Notes: generated by a model from the sequence alone, not told the origin. A DNA stretch of 64,000 nt from Pseudomonas saponiphila (GCF_900105185.1 NZ_FNTJ01000001.1:3678501-3742500); one strand, 5' to 3'; numbered from the stretch's first letter, positions 18,897-31,411 are shown. Translations and numbers: made by a program.

Positions 18897-19691
18897 ATGC
18901 CGCTGAACTTTCTCAAGATGCACGCCAATGGCGACGACTTCGTGCTGATCGATGCCCGTGGCCGCGACAACCCGATCACCGCCGAACGGGTCCGGGCCCT
19001 GGGGGATCGTCGGCGCGGCATCGGTTTCAATCAGTTGGTGGTGCTCGGCGATTGCCAGGAGAGCGCGGCGCAACTGACCTTCTTCAATGCCGATGGTTCC
19101 AGCCTGGCTACCTGCGGCAGCGCGACTCGCGGCGCCGCCGACCTGCTGCTGAACGAAAGCGGGGCCACCTCGGTGCAGGTGAAAACCGCCCGCGGTGTGC
19201 AGCATTGCCTGCGCCTTGAGGATCAGTCGGTGTCCGTGGAAATGGGCCTGCCCTCATTCGACTGGCAGGCGATCCCCCTGGCCCGGGAGCTGGACAGCCT
19301 GAGCCTGCCACTGCCGGGACAGCCGGCAGCGTGCAGCATGGGCAATCCCCATTGCAGCTTTTTCGTCGACGACCTGCAGGCGCTGGACATCGCCACGCTG
19401 GGCCCGCAGATCGAGCGTCACCCGCTATTCCCGCAAAAGACCAACGTGCATTTCATCCAGGTGATCGACCGCCACACCATCCGCCTGCGTATCTGGGAGC
19501 GCAACGGCGCGATTCCCCTGGGCTCCGGTTCGTGCTCCTGCGCGGCGGCGGTCAACGGCATCCGCCGTGGCGTGCTCGACAGCCCGGTGCAGGTGCTGTG
19601 CGACGGCGGGCCGGTGACGGTGAGCTGGGACGGCCAGGGCAAGGTGCGCCTGGCCGGCAGCGTGACCCGGGTGTTCAGCGGGTCGTTGTGA
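18897..19691 (+). CDS. DapF-family amino acid epimerase/racemase-like protein, atypical active site
   Basis: A 264-residue cytosolic protein of the diaminopimelate epimerase fold. It starts MPLNFLKMHANGDDFVLIDA, has Cys73 in FFNADGSSLATCGSATRG, MGNPHCSFFVDD in the middle and RLRIWERNGAIPLGSGSC near the C-terminus. In canonical DapF the second catalytic residue is the Cys of ERGAGETQACGSGA; aligning without gaps places Ser210 there (cysteines follow at 213 and 215). The first Cys and the Glu of ER are kept. ATG at 18897 follows GGAG by six bases. It is not beside lysA/xerC as house-keeping dapF normally is, so I read it as a paralogue with changed specificity (other amino acid racemase, or epimerase using Ser). 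Confidence 0.8.
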   Translation: MPLNFLKMHANGDDFVLIDARGRDNPITAERVRALGDRRRGIGFNQLVVLGDCQESAAQLTFFNADGSSLATCGSATRGAADLLLNESGATSVQVKTARGVQHCLRLEDQSVSVEMGLPSFDWQAIPLARELDSLSLPLPGQPAACSMGNPHCSFFVDDLQALDIATLGPQIERHPLFPQKTNVHFIQVIDRHTIRLRIWERNGAIPLGSGSCSCAAAVNGIRRGVLDSPVQVLCDGGPVTVSWDGQGKVRLAGSVTRVFSGSL

Positions 19692-19706
19692 GCAACGGCC
19701 GGGCTT

Positions 19707-21191
19707 TTACATCCAGCCCAGCCACTTCCACCAGGTCAGGGCGAACACCAGCATCAGCAGGTAGCCGATCAGCGTCACCAGCAGGCCGACCTTGGCGAAC
19801 TGCCGGGCATTGAAGGTTTCGGTGCCCAGGCAGACCATGTTCTGCGGCGCGTTGATCGGCAGGATGAAGCCGTAGCTGACGACAAAGCCCAGGAGCATGG
19901 TCATGCCCAGGCGGCTGAACTCGCCCGGCAGGGTCTGCAGCACGGCGATCAGGATCGGCAGCAGCGCCGAGGTCAATGCCGTGGCGCTGGCGAACCCCAA
20001 GTGAATGAGGATCAGGAACGCCGCGAGAATCGCGAACACCGCCAACGGCCCGACCTGATCCAGGCCGGTATGGGCCACCACCTGCCCGCCCAGCCATTGC
20101 CCGGCCTGGGTGCTGAGCAGCGCCGAACCGAGGCTGATGCCGACCCCGAAGACGATCACCGTGCCCCAGGGAATGCGCGACTGCACGTCCTTCCAGGTCA
20201 TGATGCCGACCCGTGGCAACAGCAGGATCACCAGCCCGGCGTAGGTGGTGGTCGTGGTATCGAAGGGGTGCAGCTTGCCTTCGGTGGACCAGGCCAGGAG
20301 CAGCAGCAGGGACACCGCCAGCAGGCGTTTCTGCGGCCCGGTCATGGGGCCGATGTCCAGCAGCGACTGGGCCACCGCTTCCTTGCCGCCGGGGATGCTG
20401 TCGGTTTCCGGTGGCAGCAGTTTCAGCACCAGCCACAGCAGTACCAGGGACATGATCAGCGCCCAGGGCGCACCGGCGATCAGCCAGTCGAGCCAGGCCA
20501 CGCGCTGGCCGAGCATCTTGTCCATGAAGCCCACGGTGAGCAGGTTCTGCGCCGCGGCGGTCTGGATCCCGACGTTCCAGATGCTGGTGCCCTGGGCCAC
20601 CACGATCATCAGCCCGGCGGCGATATTGGAACGCTTGTCGACGCCAAAGGCGGCAATCACCCCCATCATGATCGGCACCACGCAGGCACTGCGCGCCGTG
20701 GCGCTGGGCACCAGCAGGCTGAGGAGGATGGTCACGGCGATGGCGCCGAGGAGGATGCGCCGGGTGCTGGTGCCGACCCGGGTCAGGGTCACCAGGGCGA
20801 TGCGCCGGTCGAGGCCGGTGTGGGTCATGGCCGCGGCGATGAACAAGGCGCCGGCCACCAGGGCCAGGGCCGAGTTGGAGAACCCGGTGAGGGCCAGGCT
20901 GATGGCCGCCGAGCTGCCATAGAGCTGGGTCGGGTCTTGCAGGGTCGGCGCGGTGCCGATCAGGAAGGCCATCAGCGCGGTGATCATGATCGCGCTGGCC
21001 TCGTAGGACACCGCTTCGCTGATCCACACCACCACGGCGAAGGCCAGGATCGCCAGCATCCGCTGGCCGGCTACCGGCAGGTCGGCGGGCAGCGGCAACA
21101 GCAACACGGCGACCAGCGCCAGCACGCCGATCAACAGCCCGACGGGCAAGCGTGCCCGGGCCTCGGAGGTTTGACTGACAGGGGGATTCAT
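19707..21191 (-). CDS. DASS/SLC13-family anion:sodium symporter
   Basis: Inner-membrane carrier of 494 residues with 11-12 hydrophobic segments, of the divalent anion:Na+ symporter family (dicarboxylates, citrate or sulfate). The N-terminal repeat has AFAVVVWISEAVSYEASAIM and LVPSATARSACVVPIMMGVI, where SNT-like motifs bind substrate carboxylates and Na+ (here S-A-T); the second repeat has HLGFASATALTSALLPILIA and FILPINAPQNMVCLGTETFN. I start at the ATG at 21191 (MNPPVSQTSEARA), preceded by AAGGA; a start at 21230 is possible. The gene converges on the DapF-like gene with 15 bp between stops. Substrate not determinable. Confidence 0.85.
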   Translation of the reverse strand: MNPPVSQTSEARARLPVGLLIGVLALVAVLLLPLPADLPVAGQRMLAILAFAVVVWISEAVSYEASAIMITALMAFLIGTAPTLQDPTQLYGSSAAISLALTGFSNSALALVAGALFIAAAMTHTGLDRRIALVTLTRVGTSTRRILLGAIAVTILLSLLVPSATARSACVVPIMMGVIAAFGVDKRSNIAAGLMIVVAQGTSIWNVGIQTAAAQNLLTVGFMDKMLGQRVAWLDWLIAGAPWALIMSLVLLWLVLKLLPPETDSIPGGKEAVAQSLLDIGPMTGPQKRLLAVSLLLLLAWSTEGKLHPFDTTTTTYAGLVILLLPRVGIMTWKDVQSRIPWGTVIVFGVGISLGSALLSTQAGQWLGGQVVAHTGLDQVGPLAVFAILAAFLILIHLGFASATALTSALLPILIAVLQTLPGEFSRLGMTMLLGFVVSYGFILPINAPQNMVCLGTETFNARQFAKVGLLVTLIGYLLMLVFALTWWKWLGWM

Positions 21192-21475
21192 GGGCGGGGT
21201 ATTCCTTCTCCGGTTGGGCCTGGACAGCATGCCGGTTTCTTCGGCAAACGGCCTTGATAGAGGTCAAGTGGAGAATCCCGGAGCCCTCTAGACTGAGAAC
21301 ATGATGCCTGCACACAAGGCCGTGCCCAATCTGTCGCCGTGTTGAATGGTCGCAAAAAAGTTGAAATGGTTTTTTACATTTCTACAGATTTTTCACTTCA
21401 ATGAGATCAGATTGGCATTAGGGCGACAGGGAGTCGAAGTATCAGTCGTATCACTCCAAAAAAAGCAGGTGCCTT

Positions 21476-23098
21476 ATGGTGACAAGAAACGTGAAACTGA
21501 CCTTGCGAGCGCTGCTCAGCTTCGGCTCGATCTGCGTGTTACTGGTTGGCCTGGGAGGACTGGCCCTGTGGAAGATGGGACAGATCCATGATGCCGCGGT
21601 AGAACTGCAAACCAACTGGCTGCCCAGCGTGCGGCAAGCCACCCTGATCGAATCCAGCACCCTGCGCCTGCGCCTCGAAACCCTGCACTACGTCACCGAG
21701 AGCGAGGCCAACAAACCCTCCTCCCTGAACAACCTGGGTGTCCTCAGGAACAACCTCAACCAGGCTATCAAGGACTACGCTGCGCTGGTCTCCAGCCAGC
21801 ACGAGCAGGAAACCTACGACCAGGTCAAGAGCGGCGCCCAGGCCTACCAGGACAAGCTGGCGGTGCTCCTGCAAATCAGCAAGACCAGCAGCACGGAAGA
21901 AGCCACCAACTATGTCAACCAGGTCACGGTGCCCCTGGCCAACACCCTGCAGTCCTCCATCGATGAGCTGATCCGCATCAACGAGAAAGGCGCCGCACAA
22001 TCGGCGACCGATGCCGGCACCCAGTTCACCACCGGGCTGACCGTGACCGGGGTGATCGTTGTCCTGGCCATCGTGCTCACCGCCCTGATCGCCCTGTTCT
22101 TCACCCGCAGCATCATCCTGCCGGTGCAGACCCTGCTGGCGACCACCCGGAAAATCGCCGAGGGCGATCTGCGCACCCAGGTGGAAGTCAGCGGCCAGGA
22201 CGAACTCACCGAGCTGCAGACCGCCACCCGTTCCATGCTCGACAGCCTGAAGTCGACCATCCGCCACATTGCCGATTCGTCCACCCAACTGGCCTCCGCC
22301 GCCGAGGAAATGAGCGCCATCACCCGCGAGTCCAACGCCGGTATCCAGCAGCAGAGCATGGAGACCGAACAGGCCGCCACGGCGGTCAACGAAATGACCG
22401 CCGCCGTTGAGGAAGTGGCGCGCAACGCCGTGTCCGCTTCGCAATCGACCCAGGAATCCGAACGCTCCGCCGGGCTCGGCAAGGAACGGGTCGAGCAGAC
22501 CATCCACTCCATCGAGAAGCTCACCGGCACAGTGGAAAATACCCGCGTGGAAATGGCCGGCCTGGCGCAACAGGCCCAGGACATCACCAAGGTCCTGGAC
22601 GTGATCCGGGCGATTGCCGAACAGACCAATCTGCTGGCCCTCAACGCCGCCATCGAAGCCGCCCGGGCCGGCGAACAAGGCCGCGGTTTTGCCGTGGTGG
22701 CCGATGAAGTACGCGCCCTGGCCCACCGCACCCAGCTCTCGACCCAGGAAATCGAGCAGATGATCCAGGGCATCCAGAGCGGTTCGAACAAGGCCATGCT
22801 GTCCATGCAACAGAGCAGCGAGGACGCCAGCCAGACCCTGGCCATCGCCCATGAGGCCGGCTCGGCCATCGGCCACATCGCCCAGGCCATCAGCCACATC
22901 AATGAACGCAACCTGATGATCGCCACCGCCTCGGAGGAACAGGCCCAGGTGGCACGCTCGGTGGACCAGAACCTGATGAGCATTCGCGACCTGTCGGTAC
23001 AGAGCTCGTCCGCCGCCAGCCAGACCTCGATTGCCAGCAGTGAACTGTCGAACCTGGCGGTGGGTCTGAACAAACTGGTGGCACGCTTCTCCCTGTGA
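21476..23098 (+). CDS. Methyl-accepting chemotaxis protein, 4-helix-bundle sensor
   Basis: Inner-membrane chemoreceptor of 540 residues. Helix TM1 (about 10-32), a periplasmic four-helix-bundle ligand domain (about 33-185), TM2 (about 186-210, VTGVIVVLAIVLTALIALFF), a HAMP domain (RSIILPVQTLLATTRKIAEG) and a long cytoplasmic signalling hairpin. The hairpin tip, VIRAIAEQTNLLALNAAIEA followed by GRGFAVVADEVRALA, is the CheA/CheW-contact sequence. No C-terminal pentapeptide for CheR docking. The upstream 284 bp (21192-21475) are AT-rich in part (21350-21400) and hold no gene. Ligand unknown. An HD-GYP gene follows 122 bp downstream. Confidence 0.95.
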   Translation: MVTRNVKLTLRALLSFGSICVLLVGLGGLALWKMGQIHDAAVELQTNWLPSVRQATLIESSTLRLRLETLHYVTESEANKPSSLNNLGVLRNNLNQAIKDYAALVSSQHEQETYDQVKSGAQAYQDKLAVLLQISKTSSTEEATNYVNQVTVPLANTLQSSIDELIRINEKGAAQSATDAGTQFTTGLTVTGVIVVLAIVLTALIALFFTRSIILPVQTLLATTRKIAEGDLRTQVEVSGQDELTELQTATRSMLDSLKSTIRHIADSSTQLASAAEEMSAITRESNAGIQQQSMETEQAATAVNEMTAAVEEVARNAVSASQSTQESERSAGLGKERVEQTIHSIEKLTGTVENTRVEMAGLAQQAQDITKVLDVIRAIAEQTNLLALNAAIEAARAGEQGRGFAVVADEVRALAHRTQLSTQEIEQMIQGIQSGSNKAMLSMQQSSEDASQTLAIAHEAGSAIGHIAQAISHINERNLMIATASEEQAQVARSVDQNLMSIRDLSVQSSSAASQTSIASSELSNLAVGLNKLVARFSL

Positions 23099-23220
23099 GA
23101 CGGGCCAAAGCCCGTATAGACGTCAGGTAGAACAAGCGCCGGTCCGTTTCGCCGTTCACCGGTTCCTGGCAGGAGCCAGTGAACGGCGACCAGCCGGTGT
23201 CCTGAAATGGAGTGCTGGTC

Positions 23221-24417
23221 ATGCTGAAACACATCTCCATCCAGCAGCTGCAAATGGGCATGTACATCCATCAATTCTGTGGTTCCTGGCTGGACCACTC
23301 GTTCTGGAAAGCCGGCTTCCTCCTCGACAGCCGGGACGACCTGCAACGCCTGCAACGCTCCAACCTCAGCAGCCTGTGGATCGACACCGCCAAGGGCCGC
23401 GACCTGCCCGAGGCCAGTGTCGCGCCAGCGCCAAGCGCCCCGCCAGAACCAACCAGGGCTGAGACACCCCGGGCGAGCATGGACGAGGAAGTCCAGCGCG
23501 CGATCAAGCTCTGCGCCCACTCGCGCAAGGCAGTGATGGCGATGTTCCAGGAAGTGCGCATGGGCCAGGCCCTGGAAATGCAGCAAGCCGAGGAGCTGGT
23601 GGTGCTGATGGGCCAGTCGCTGCTGCGCCACCCCGATGCGCTGATCAGCCTGGCGCGCCTGAAGAGCGCCGATGACTACACCTATATGCATTCAGTGGCG
23701 GTGTGCGCGCTGATGCTGGCCACCGCCCGCCAACTGGGCCTGTCAGAGGACTACATCCGCCTGGCGGGGATCGCCGGACTGCTGCATGACGTGGGCAAGC
23801 TGACCATTCCCGACAGCATCCTCAACAAACCGCAAAAGCTCTCGGACAGCGAGTTCGAACGGGTCAAGCTGCACCCCGAAGCCGGCGGCGCGATCCTGCG
23901 GCAGAGCCCCGACGTGGATGCGCTGGTGCTGGACGTGTGCCTGCACCACCACGAGAAAGCCGATGGCTCAGGCTATCCGCACCGGCTGGCGGGCAATCAG
24001 ATCAGCCTGTTCGCGCAGATGGGCGCGGTGTGCGATGTGTACGACGCGGTGACCTCCAACCGCCCCTACAACCGAGGCTGGGACCCGGCCGAGGCGATCC
24101 AGCGCATGTCCACCTGGAAAGGCCATTTCGACCAGCGGGTGTTCCAGGCCTTCGTCAAGAGCGTGGGCATCTATCCGGTGGGCGCCCTGGTGCGCCTGGA
24201 AAGCGGGCGCCTGGCGGTGGTGATCGAACAGAACCCCAAGTCGTTGCTCACGCCCAAGGTCCGGGTGTTCTTCTCCACTCGCTCCAACCTGCCCCTGGAG
24301 CAGAACGTGGTCGACCTGGCCAAGATCCAGGGCCAGGATCGCATCCTCGCCCGCGAAGCCCCGCAGGACTGGGAGTTCAAGAACCTGGACCGGCTGTGGA
24401 ACCCGCTCCCGGCCTGA
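23221..24417 (+). CDS. HD-GYP domain c-di-GMP phosphodiesterase
   Basis: Cytosolic protein of 398 residues. An N-terminal DUF3391 region (about 1-100, LKHISIQQLQMGMYIHQFCG) precedes the HD-GYP domain: LLHDVGKLTIPDSIL supplies the HD pair, HPEAGGAIL a further ligand, and LHHHEKADGSGYPHRLAG the HHEK and GYP motif that marks active c-di-GMP hydrolases of this class. All the expected metal-binding residues are visible. The ATG at 23221 has GGAG eight bases upstream; the GTG three codons earlier does not. It lies behind the chemoreceptor on the same strand and may act with it, but separate transcription is equally likely. Confidence 0.93.
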   Translation: MLKHISIQQLQMGMYIHQFCGSWLDHSFWKAGFLLDSRDDLQRLQRSNLSSLWIDTAKGRDLPEASVAPAPSAPPEPTRAETPRASMDEEVQRAIKLCAHSRKAVMAMFQEVRMGQALEMQQAEELVVLMGQSLLRHPDALISLARLKSADDYTYMHSVAVCALMLATARQLGLSEDYIRLAGIAGLLHDVGKLTIPDSILNKPQKLSDSEFERVKLHPEAGGAILRQSPDVDALVLDVCLHHHEKADGSGYPHRLAGNQISLFAQMGAVCDVYDAVTSNRPYNRGWDPAEAIQRMSTWKGHFDQRVFQAFVKSVGIYPVGALVRLESGRLAVVIEQNPKSLLTPKVRVFFSTRSNLPLEQNVVDLAKIQGQDRILAREAPQDWEFKNLDRLWNPLPA

Positions 24418-24420
24418 GCC

Positions 24421-24909
24421 TTAGCTGCCCAGGGTCATGCCATTGGCCGGCAACGGCAGCGCGGTCTTGTAGCGCACCTGCTTGAGGGCGAAGCTGGAAC
24501 GGATGTTGGCCACCCCGGGCACCTTGGTCAGGAAGTCCATCATGAAGCGCTCCAGGGCCTGGATGGTCGGCACCAGCACCCGGATCAGGTAGTCCGGGTC
24601 ACCCGCCATCAGGTAGCACTCCATGACTTCCGGGCGATCGGCAATGGCCGCTTCGAAGTGCTGCAAGGCCTCCTCCACCTGCTTCTCCAGGCTGACGTGA
24701 ATGAACACGTTGACGTGCAGCCCCAACAGGTCGGCATCCAGCAGGGTCACCTGCTCGCGGATCAGTCCCAGCTCCTCCATGGCCTTGACCCGGTTGAAGC
24801 ACGGCGTGGGCGAAAGATTCACCGAACGGGCCAGGTCGGCGTTGGTGATGCGAGCATTCTCCTGAAGGCTGTTGAGAATGCCGATGTCGGTACGGTCCAG
24901 TTTGCGCAT
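24421..24909 (-). CDS. bkdR: Lrp/AsnC-family regulator BkdR
   Basis: DNA-binding activator of the divergent bkd operon, 162 residues. Winged-helix N-terminus ([40 protein letters not shown]) and C-terminal RAM ligand domain ([20 protein letters not shown]). The sequence and position match BkdR of P. putida, where L-branched amino acids are the effectors. I start at MRKLDRTD (24909), as in BkdR; a TTG four codons earlier with AAGG upstream is an alternative. It converges on the HD-GYP gene with a 3-bp gap and faces bkdA1 across 196 bp. Confidence 0.92.
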   Translation of the reverse strand: MRKLDRTDIGILNSLQENARITNADLARSVNLSPTPCFNRVKAMEELGLIREQVTLLDADLLGLHVNVFIHVSLEKQVEEALQHFEAAIADRPEVMECYLMAGDPDYLIRVLVPTIQALERFMMDFLTKVPGVANIRSSFALKQVRYKTALPLPANGMTLGS

Positions 24910-26341
<1,432 letters not shown>

Positions 26342-26342
26342 C

Positions 26343-27401
26343 ATGAACGATCACAACAACAATATCCAGCTGGACACCGCCATGACCACCACCACCATGA
26401 CCATGATCCAGGCCCTGCGCTCGGCCATGGATGTGATGCTTGAGCGTGACGACAACGTCGTGGTGTTCGGCCAGGACGTGGGTTACTTCGGCGGCGTGTT
26501 CCGCTGCACCGAGGGCCTGCAGTCCAAGTACGGCACCTCGCGGGTGTTCGACGCGCCGATCTCGGAAAGCGGCATCGTCGGCGCCGCCATCGGCATGGGC
26601 GCCTACGGCCTGCGCCCGGTGGCGGAAATACAGTTCGCCGACTACGTCTACCCGGCCTCCGACCAGATCATTTCCGAAGCCGCGCGCCTGCGCTATCGCT
26701 CCGCCGGCCAGTTCACCGCGCCGATGACCCTGCGCATGCCCTGCGGTGGCGGCATCTATGGCGGCCAGACCCACAGCCAGAGCATCGAGGCGATGTTCAC
26801 CCAGGTCTGCGGCCTGCGTACCGTGATGCCCTCCAACCCCTACGACGCCAAGGGCCTGTTGATTGCCTCCATCGAGAACGATGACCCGGTGATCTTTCTT
26901 GAACCCAAGCGCCTGTACAACGGCCCGTTCGATGGCCACCACGATCGCCCGGTGACCCCTTGGTCGAAACACCCGGCAGCCCAGGTGCCGGACGGCTACT
27001 ACAAGGTGCCGCTGGACGTGGCGGCCATCGCCCGCCCAGGCAAGGACGTCACCGTCCTGACCTACGGCACCACCGTCTATGTGTCGCAAGTGGCGGCCGA
27101 GGAAACCGGCATCGACGCCGAGGTCATCGACCTGCGCAGCCTGTGGCCCCTGGACCTGGACACCATCGTCAAGTCGGTGAAGAAGACCGGCCGTTGCGTG
27201 GTGGTGCATGAAGCCACTCGCACCTGCGGCTTCGGCGCCGAGCTGGTGTCGCTGGTGCAGGAACACTGCTTCCACCACCTGGAAGCCCCGATCGAGCGCG
27301 TCACCGGTTGGGATACGCCGTATCCCCACGCGCAGGAGTGGGCATATTTCCCAGGGCCGTCCCGAGTGGGCGCGGCGCTGCAACGGGTCATGGAGGTCTG
27401 A
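26343..27401 (+). CDS. bkdA2: Branched-chain 2-oxoacid dehydrogenase E1 component, beta subunit
   Basis: Second subunit of the E1 heterotetramer, 352 residues. Shows the transketolase-like pattern VVVFGQDVGYFGGVFRCTEG, RVFDAPISESGIVGAAIGMG and EIQFADYVYPASDQIISEAA, plus C-terminal RCVVVHEATRTCGFGAELVS. The start at 26343 adds about a dozen poorly conserved residues before MTMIQALRSAMDVML; an internal ATG at 26382 or 26397 would give the shorter form usual in other species. Packed tightly between bkdA1 and bkdB. Confidence 0.96.
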   Translation: MNDHNNNIQLDTAMTTTTMTMIQALRSAMDVMLERDDNVVVFGQDVGYFGGVFRCTEGLQSKYGTSRVFDAPISESGIVGAAIGMGAYGLRPVAEIQFADYVYPASDQIISEAARLRYRSAGQFTAPMTLRMPCGGGIYGGQTHSQSIEAMFTQVCGLRTVMPSNPYDAKGLLIASIENDDPVIFLEPKRLYNGPFDGHHDRPVTPWSKHPAAQVPDGYYKVPLDVAAIARPGKDVTVLTYGTTVYVSQVAAEETGIDAEVIDLRSLWPLDLDTIVKSVKKTGRCVVVHEATRTCGFGAELVSLVQEHCFHHLEAPIERVTGWDTPYPHAQEWAYFPGPSRVGAALQRVMEV

Positions 27402-28700
27402 ATGGGCACGCACGTTATCAAGATGCCGGACATCGGCGAAGGCATCGCAGAAGTGGAACTGGCGCAGTGGCACGTAAAAGTCGGCGACCAGGTAGTGGAA
27501 GACCAGGTGCTGGCGGACGTGATGACCGACAAGGCGATGGTCGACATCCCCTCCCCGGTGCACGGCACGGTCATTTCCCTGGGTGGCGAACCCGGTGAAG
27601 TGATGGCGGTGGGCAGCATCCTCATCAGCATCGAAGTCGAAGGCGCGGGCAACCTCAAGGAGTCCGCCCAGGCTGCCGCGCCGGCGGCAAAAGCGCCGGA
27701 AGTTATTGACAAGCCTGTCGCCGCGCCAGTGGTCGAAGCGCCAAAGGTGGAAAAAGCCGTCGCCAGCCAGGCCGCCTGCCGCGCCGCGCCCCAGGCACCG
27801 GTGGCACGCCAGGCCGACGAGCGCCCCCTGGCCTCGCCCGCCGTGCGCAAGCATGCCCTGGACCTGGGCATCCAGCTGCGCCTGGTGCAAGGCAGCGGCC
27901 CGGCCGGGCGCATCCTGCACGAGGACCTGGAAGCCTACCTGGCCCAGGACAGCCAGCCGCTCAAGGCTTACTCGGCGCCGGGTGTCGGTTACGCCGAACG
28001 CCACGACGAAGAGCAGATCCCGGTGATCGGCATGCGCCGCAAGATCGCCCAGCGCATGCAGGAATCCAAGCACCGCGCCGCGCACTTCAGCTATGTCGAG
28101 GAAGTGGACGTCACGGCTCTGGAAGAGCTGCGCATCCACCTCAACGAGAAACACGGCGCCAGCCGCGGCAAGCTGACCCTGCTGCCGTTCCTGGTGCGGG
28201 CCATGGTCGTCGCCCTGCGCGACTTCCCGCAGATCAACGCCCGCTACGACGACGAAGCCCAGGTCATCACCCGCCATGGCGCGGTGCATGTCGGGGTCGC
28301 CACCCAGAGCGACGTCGGCCTGATGGTGCCGGTGGTCCGCCACGCCGAAGCCCGCAGCCTATGGGGCAACGCCGAAGAGATCTCGCGCCTGGCCAAGGCT
28401 GCCCGCAGCGGCAAGGCCGCCAGGGATGAACTGTCCGGTTCCACCATCACCCTCACCAGCCTCGGCGCCCTCGGTGGGATCGTCAGCACCCCGGTGCTGA
28501 ACCTGCCGGAAGTGGCGATTGTCGGGGTCAACCGCATCGTCGAGCGGCCGATGGTGATCAAGGGCCAGATCGTGATCCGCAAGATGATGAACCTCTCCAG
28601 CTCCTTCGATCACCGGGTGGTCGATGGCATGGACGCTGCGCAATTCATCCAGGCCATTCGCGGCCTGCTCGAACAACCCGCCACGCTGTTCGTGGACTGA
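27402..28700 (+). CDS. bkdB: Branched-chain 2-oxoacid dehydrogenase E2 component (lipoamide acyltransferase)
   Basis: Core dihydrolipoyl acyltransferase, 432 residues. One N-terminal lipoyl domain with the modified lysine in [14 protein letters not shown] (about residue 44), an Ala/Pro/Val-rich linker (about 85-135), a peripheral-subunit-binding domain ([20 protein letters not shown]) and the catalytic domain ending in [17 protein letters not shown], whose His and Asp form the acyl-transfer site. The ATG follows the bkdA2 stop with no gap, GGAGGTC just upstream. Confidence 0.97.
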   Translation: MGTHVIKMPDIGEGIAEVELAQWHVKVGDQVVEDQVLADVMTDKAMVDIPSPVHGTVISLGGEPGEVMAVGSILISIEVEGAGNLKESAQAAAPAAKAPEVIDKPVAAPVVEAPKVEKAVASQAACRAAPQAPVARQADERPLASPAVRKHALDLGIQLRLVQGSGPAGRILHEDLEAYLAQDSQPLKAYSAPGVGYAERHDEEQIPVIGMRRKIAQRMQESKHRAAHFSYVEEVDVTALEELRIHLNEKHGASRGKLTLLPFLVRAMVVALRDFPQINARYDDEAQVITRHGAVHVGVATQSDVGLMVPVVRHAEARSLWGNAEEISRLAKAARSGKAARDELSGSTITLTSLGALGGIVSTPVLNLPEVAIVGVNRIVERPMVIKGQIVIRKMMNLSSSFDHRVVDGMDAAQFIQAIRGLLEQPATLFVD

Positions 28701-28717
28701 TTTTTACAGGAGCAGGC

Positions 28718-30109
<1,392 letters not shown>

Positions 30110-30140
30110 TCATCCAAGGGGCACGCAGGACTGTGCCCAG

Positions 30141-30166
30141 GTAGGAGCGAGCTTGCTCGCTCCTAC
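30141..30166. repeat. Perfect REP palindrome
   Basis: GTAGGAGCGAGC and GCTCGCTCCTAC form perfect 12-bp arms around a TT loop, 31 bp after lpdV. It belongs to the GAGCGAGC REP type and would form a strong hairpin at the bkd transcript end; no T-run follows. Confidence 0.85.
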
Positions 30167-30338
30167 AGGGGGTGTGGGGCTGTTATGGGGGAAGTTTCAT
30201 GAGCAGGCTAAGTTTTTTTGCGCCCCCTCCCATCGTCCGGGATGCGGTCCGCCCCCGGAATGCAGTATTGTTGTGCCCATCCAAAAAACGTCAGAAGCCT
30301 TGAGCCGTTCCGGCGGTTGTTAAGTGATAGAGGGTGTC

Positions 30339-31358
30339 ATGGGTAACGAAAGCATCAATTGGGACAAGCTGGGTTTTGACTACATCAAGACAGACAAGCG
30401 CTATCTGTCGCACTGGCGTAACGGCGAGTGGGACGCAGGCACCCTGACCGAAGACAACGTGCTGCACATCAGCGAGGGCTCCACCGCCCTGCACTATGGC
30501 CAGCAATGTTTCGAAGGCCTCAAGGCCTACCGCTGCAAGGACGGCTCGATCAACCTGTTCCGTCCCGACCAGAACGCCGCGCGCATGCAGCGCAGCTGCG
30601 CCCGCCTGCTGATGCCGCAGGTGTCCACCGAACAGTTCATCGAAGCCTGCAAGGCCGTGGTCCGTGCCAACGAGCGCTTCATTCCGCCCTACGGCACCGG
30701 CGGCGCGCTGTACCTGCGGCCGTTCGTGATCGGCGTGGGTGACAACATCGGCGTGCGTACCGCGCCGGAGTTCATCTTTTCGATCTTCGCCATCCCGGTC
30801 GGCGCCTACTTCAAGGGCGGCCTGACCCCGCACAACTTCCTGATCTCCAGCTACGACCGCGCCGCCCCGCAAGGCACCGGCGCGGCCAAGGTCGGTGGCA
30901 ACTACGCCGCCAGCCTGATGCCGGGTTCCCAGGCCAAGAAAGCCAGCTTCGCCGACTGCATCTACCTCGATCCGCTGACCCACAGCAAGATCGAGGAAGT
31001 CGGCTCGGCGAACTTCTTCGGCATCACCCACGATGACAAGTTCGTCACCCCCAACTCGCCATCGGTGCTGCCGGGCATCACCCGCCTGTCGCTGATCGAG
31101 CTGGCCAAGACCCGCCTGGGCCTGGAAGTGGTAGAAGGCGACGTGTTCATCGACAAGCTCTCGGACTTCAAGGAAGCCGGCGCCTGCGGTACTGCCGCGG
31201 TGATCACGCCGATCGGCGGCATCCAGTACCAGGACAAGCTGCACGTGTTCTACAGCGAAAAAGACGTCGGCCCGATCACCCAGAAGCTCTACAAAGAGCT
31301 GACCGGCGTGCAGACCGGCGACGTGGAAGCGCCAGCGGGCTGGATCGTCAAGGTCTGA
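30339..31358 (+). CDS. ilvE: Branched-chain amino acid aminotransferase (class IV PLP)
   Basis: Pyridoxal-phosphate aminotransferase of 339 residues, fold type IV, interconverting Leu/Ile/Val and their 2-oxo acids. Features: MGNESINWDKLGFDYIKTDK at the start, LHYGQQCFEGLKAYR, the conserved K in GSQAKKASFADCIYLD, and the class IV EEVGSANFFGI; phosphate-binding GITRLSLIELAKTRLG and GACGTAAVITPIGG. I take the ATG at 30339 after AGAGGG rather than the GTG at 30324. It follows the bkd operon, which consumes the 2-oxo acids it makes, and ends in a strong terminator. Confidence 0.95.
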   Translation: MGNESINWDKLGFDYIKTDKRYLSHWRNGEWDAGTLTEDNVLHISEGSTALHYGQQCFEGLKAYRCKDGSINLFRPDQNAARMQRSCARLLMPQVSTEQFIEACKAVVRANERFIPPYGTGGALYLRPFVIGVGDNIGVRTAPEFIFSIFAIPVGAYFKGGLTPHNFLISSYDRAAPQGTGAAKVGGNYAASLMPGSQAKKASFADCIYLDPLTHSKIEEVGSANFFGITHDDKFVTPNSPSVLPGITRLSLIELAKTRLGLEVVEGDVFIDKLSDFKEAGACGTAAVITPIGGIQYQDKLHVFYSEKDVGPITQKLYKELTGVQTGDVEAPAGWIVKV

Positions 31359-31379
31359 TTCGCTCCCGGCTGCACCCCA

Positions 31380-31411
31380 GCCCGCCCCTGCTTGCCAGGG
31401 GCGGGCTTTTT
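31380..31411 (+). terminator. Intrinsic terminator after ilvE
   Basis: GCCCGCCCCTG and CAGGGGCGGGC make a perfect 11-bp GC-rich stem with a 5-nt loop (CTTGC), followed directly by five T residues, 22 bp after the stop. Confidence 0.93.

Noticed and set aside
23100..23114. Hairpin ACGGGC-CAAA-GCCCGT after the chemoreceptor gene
   Set aside because: Short stem without T-run; not enough for a terminator call.
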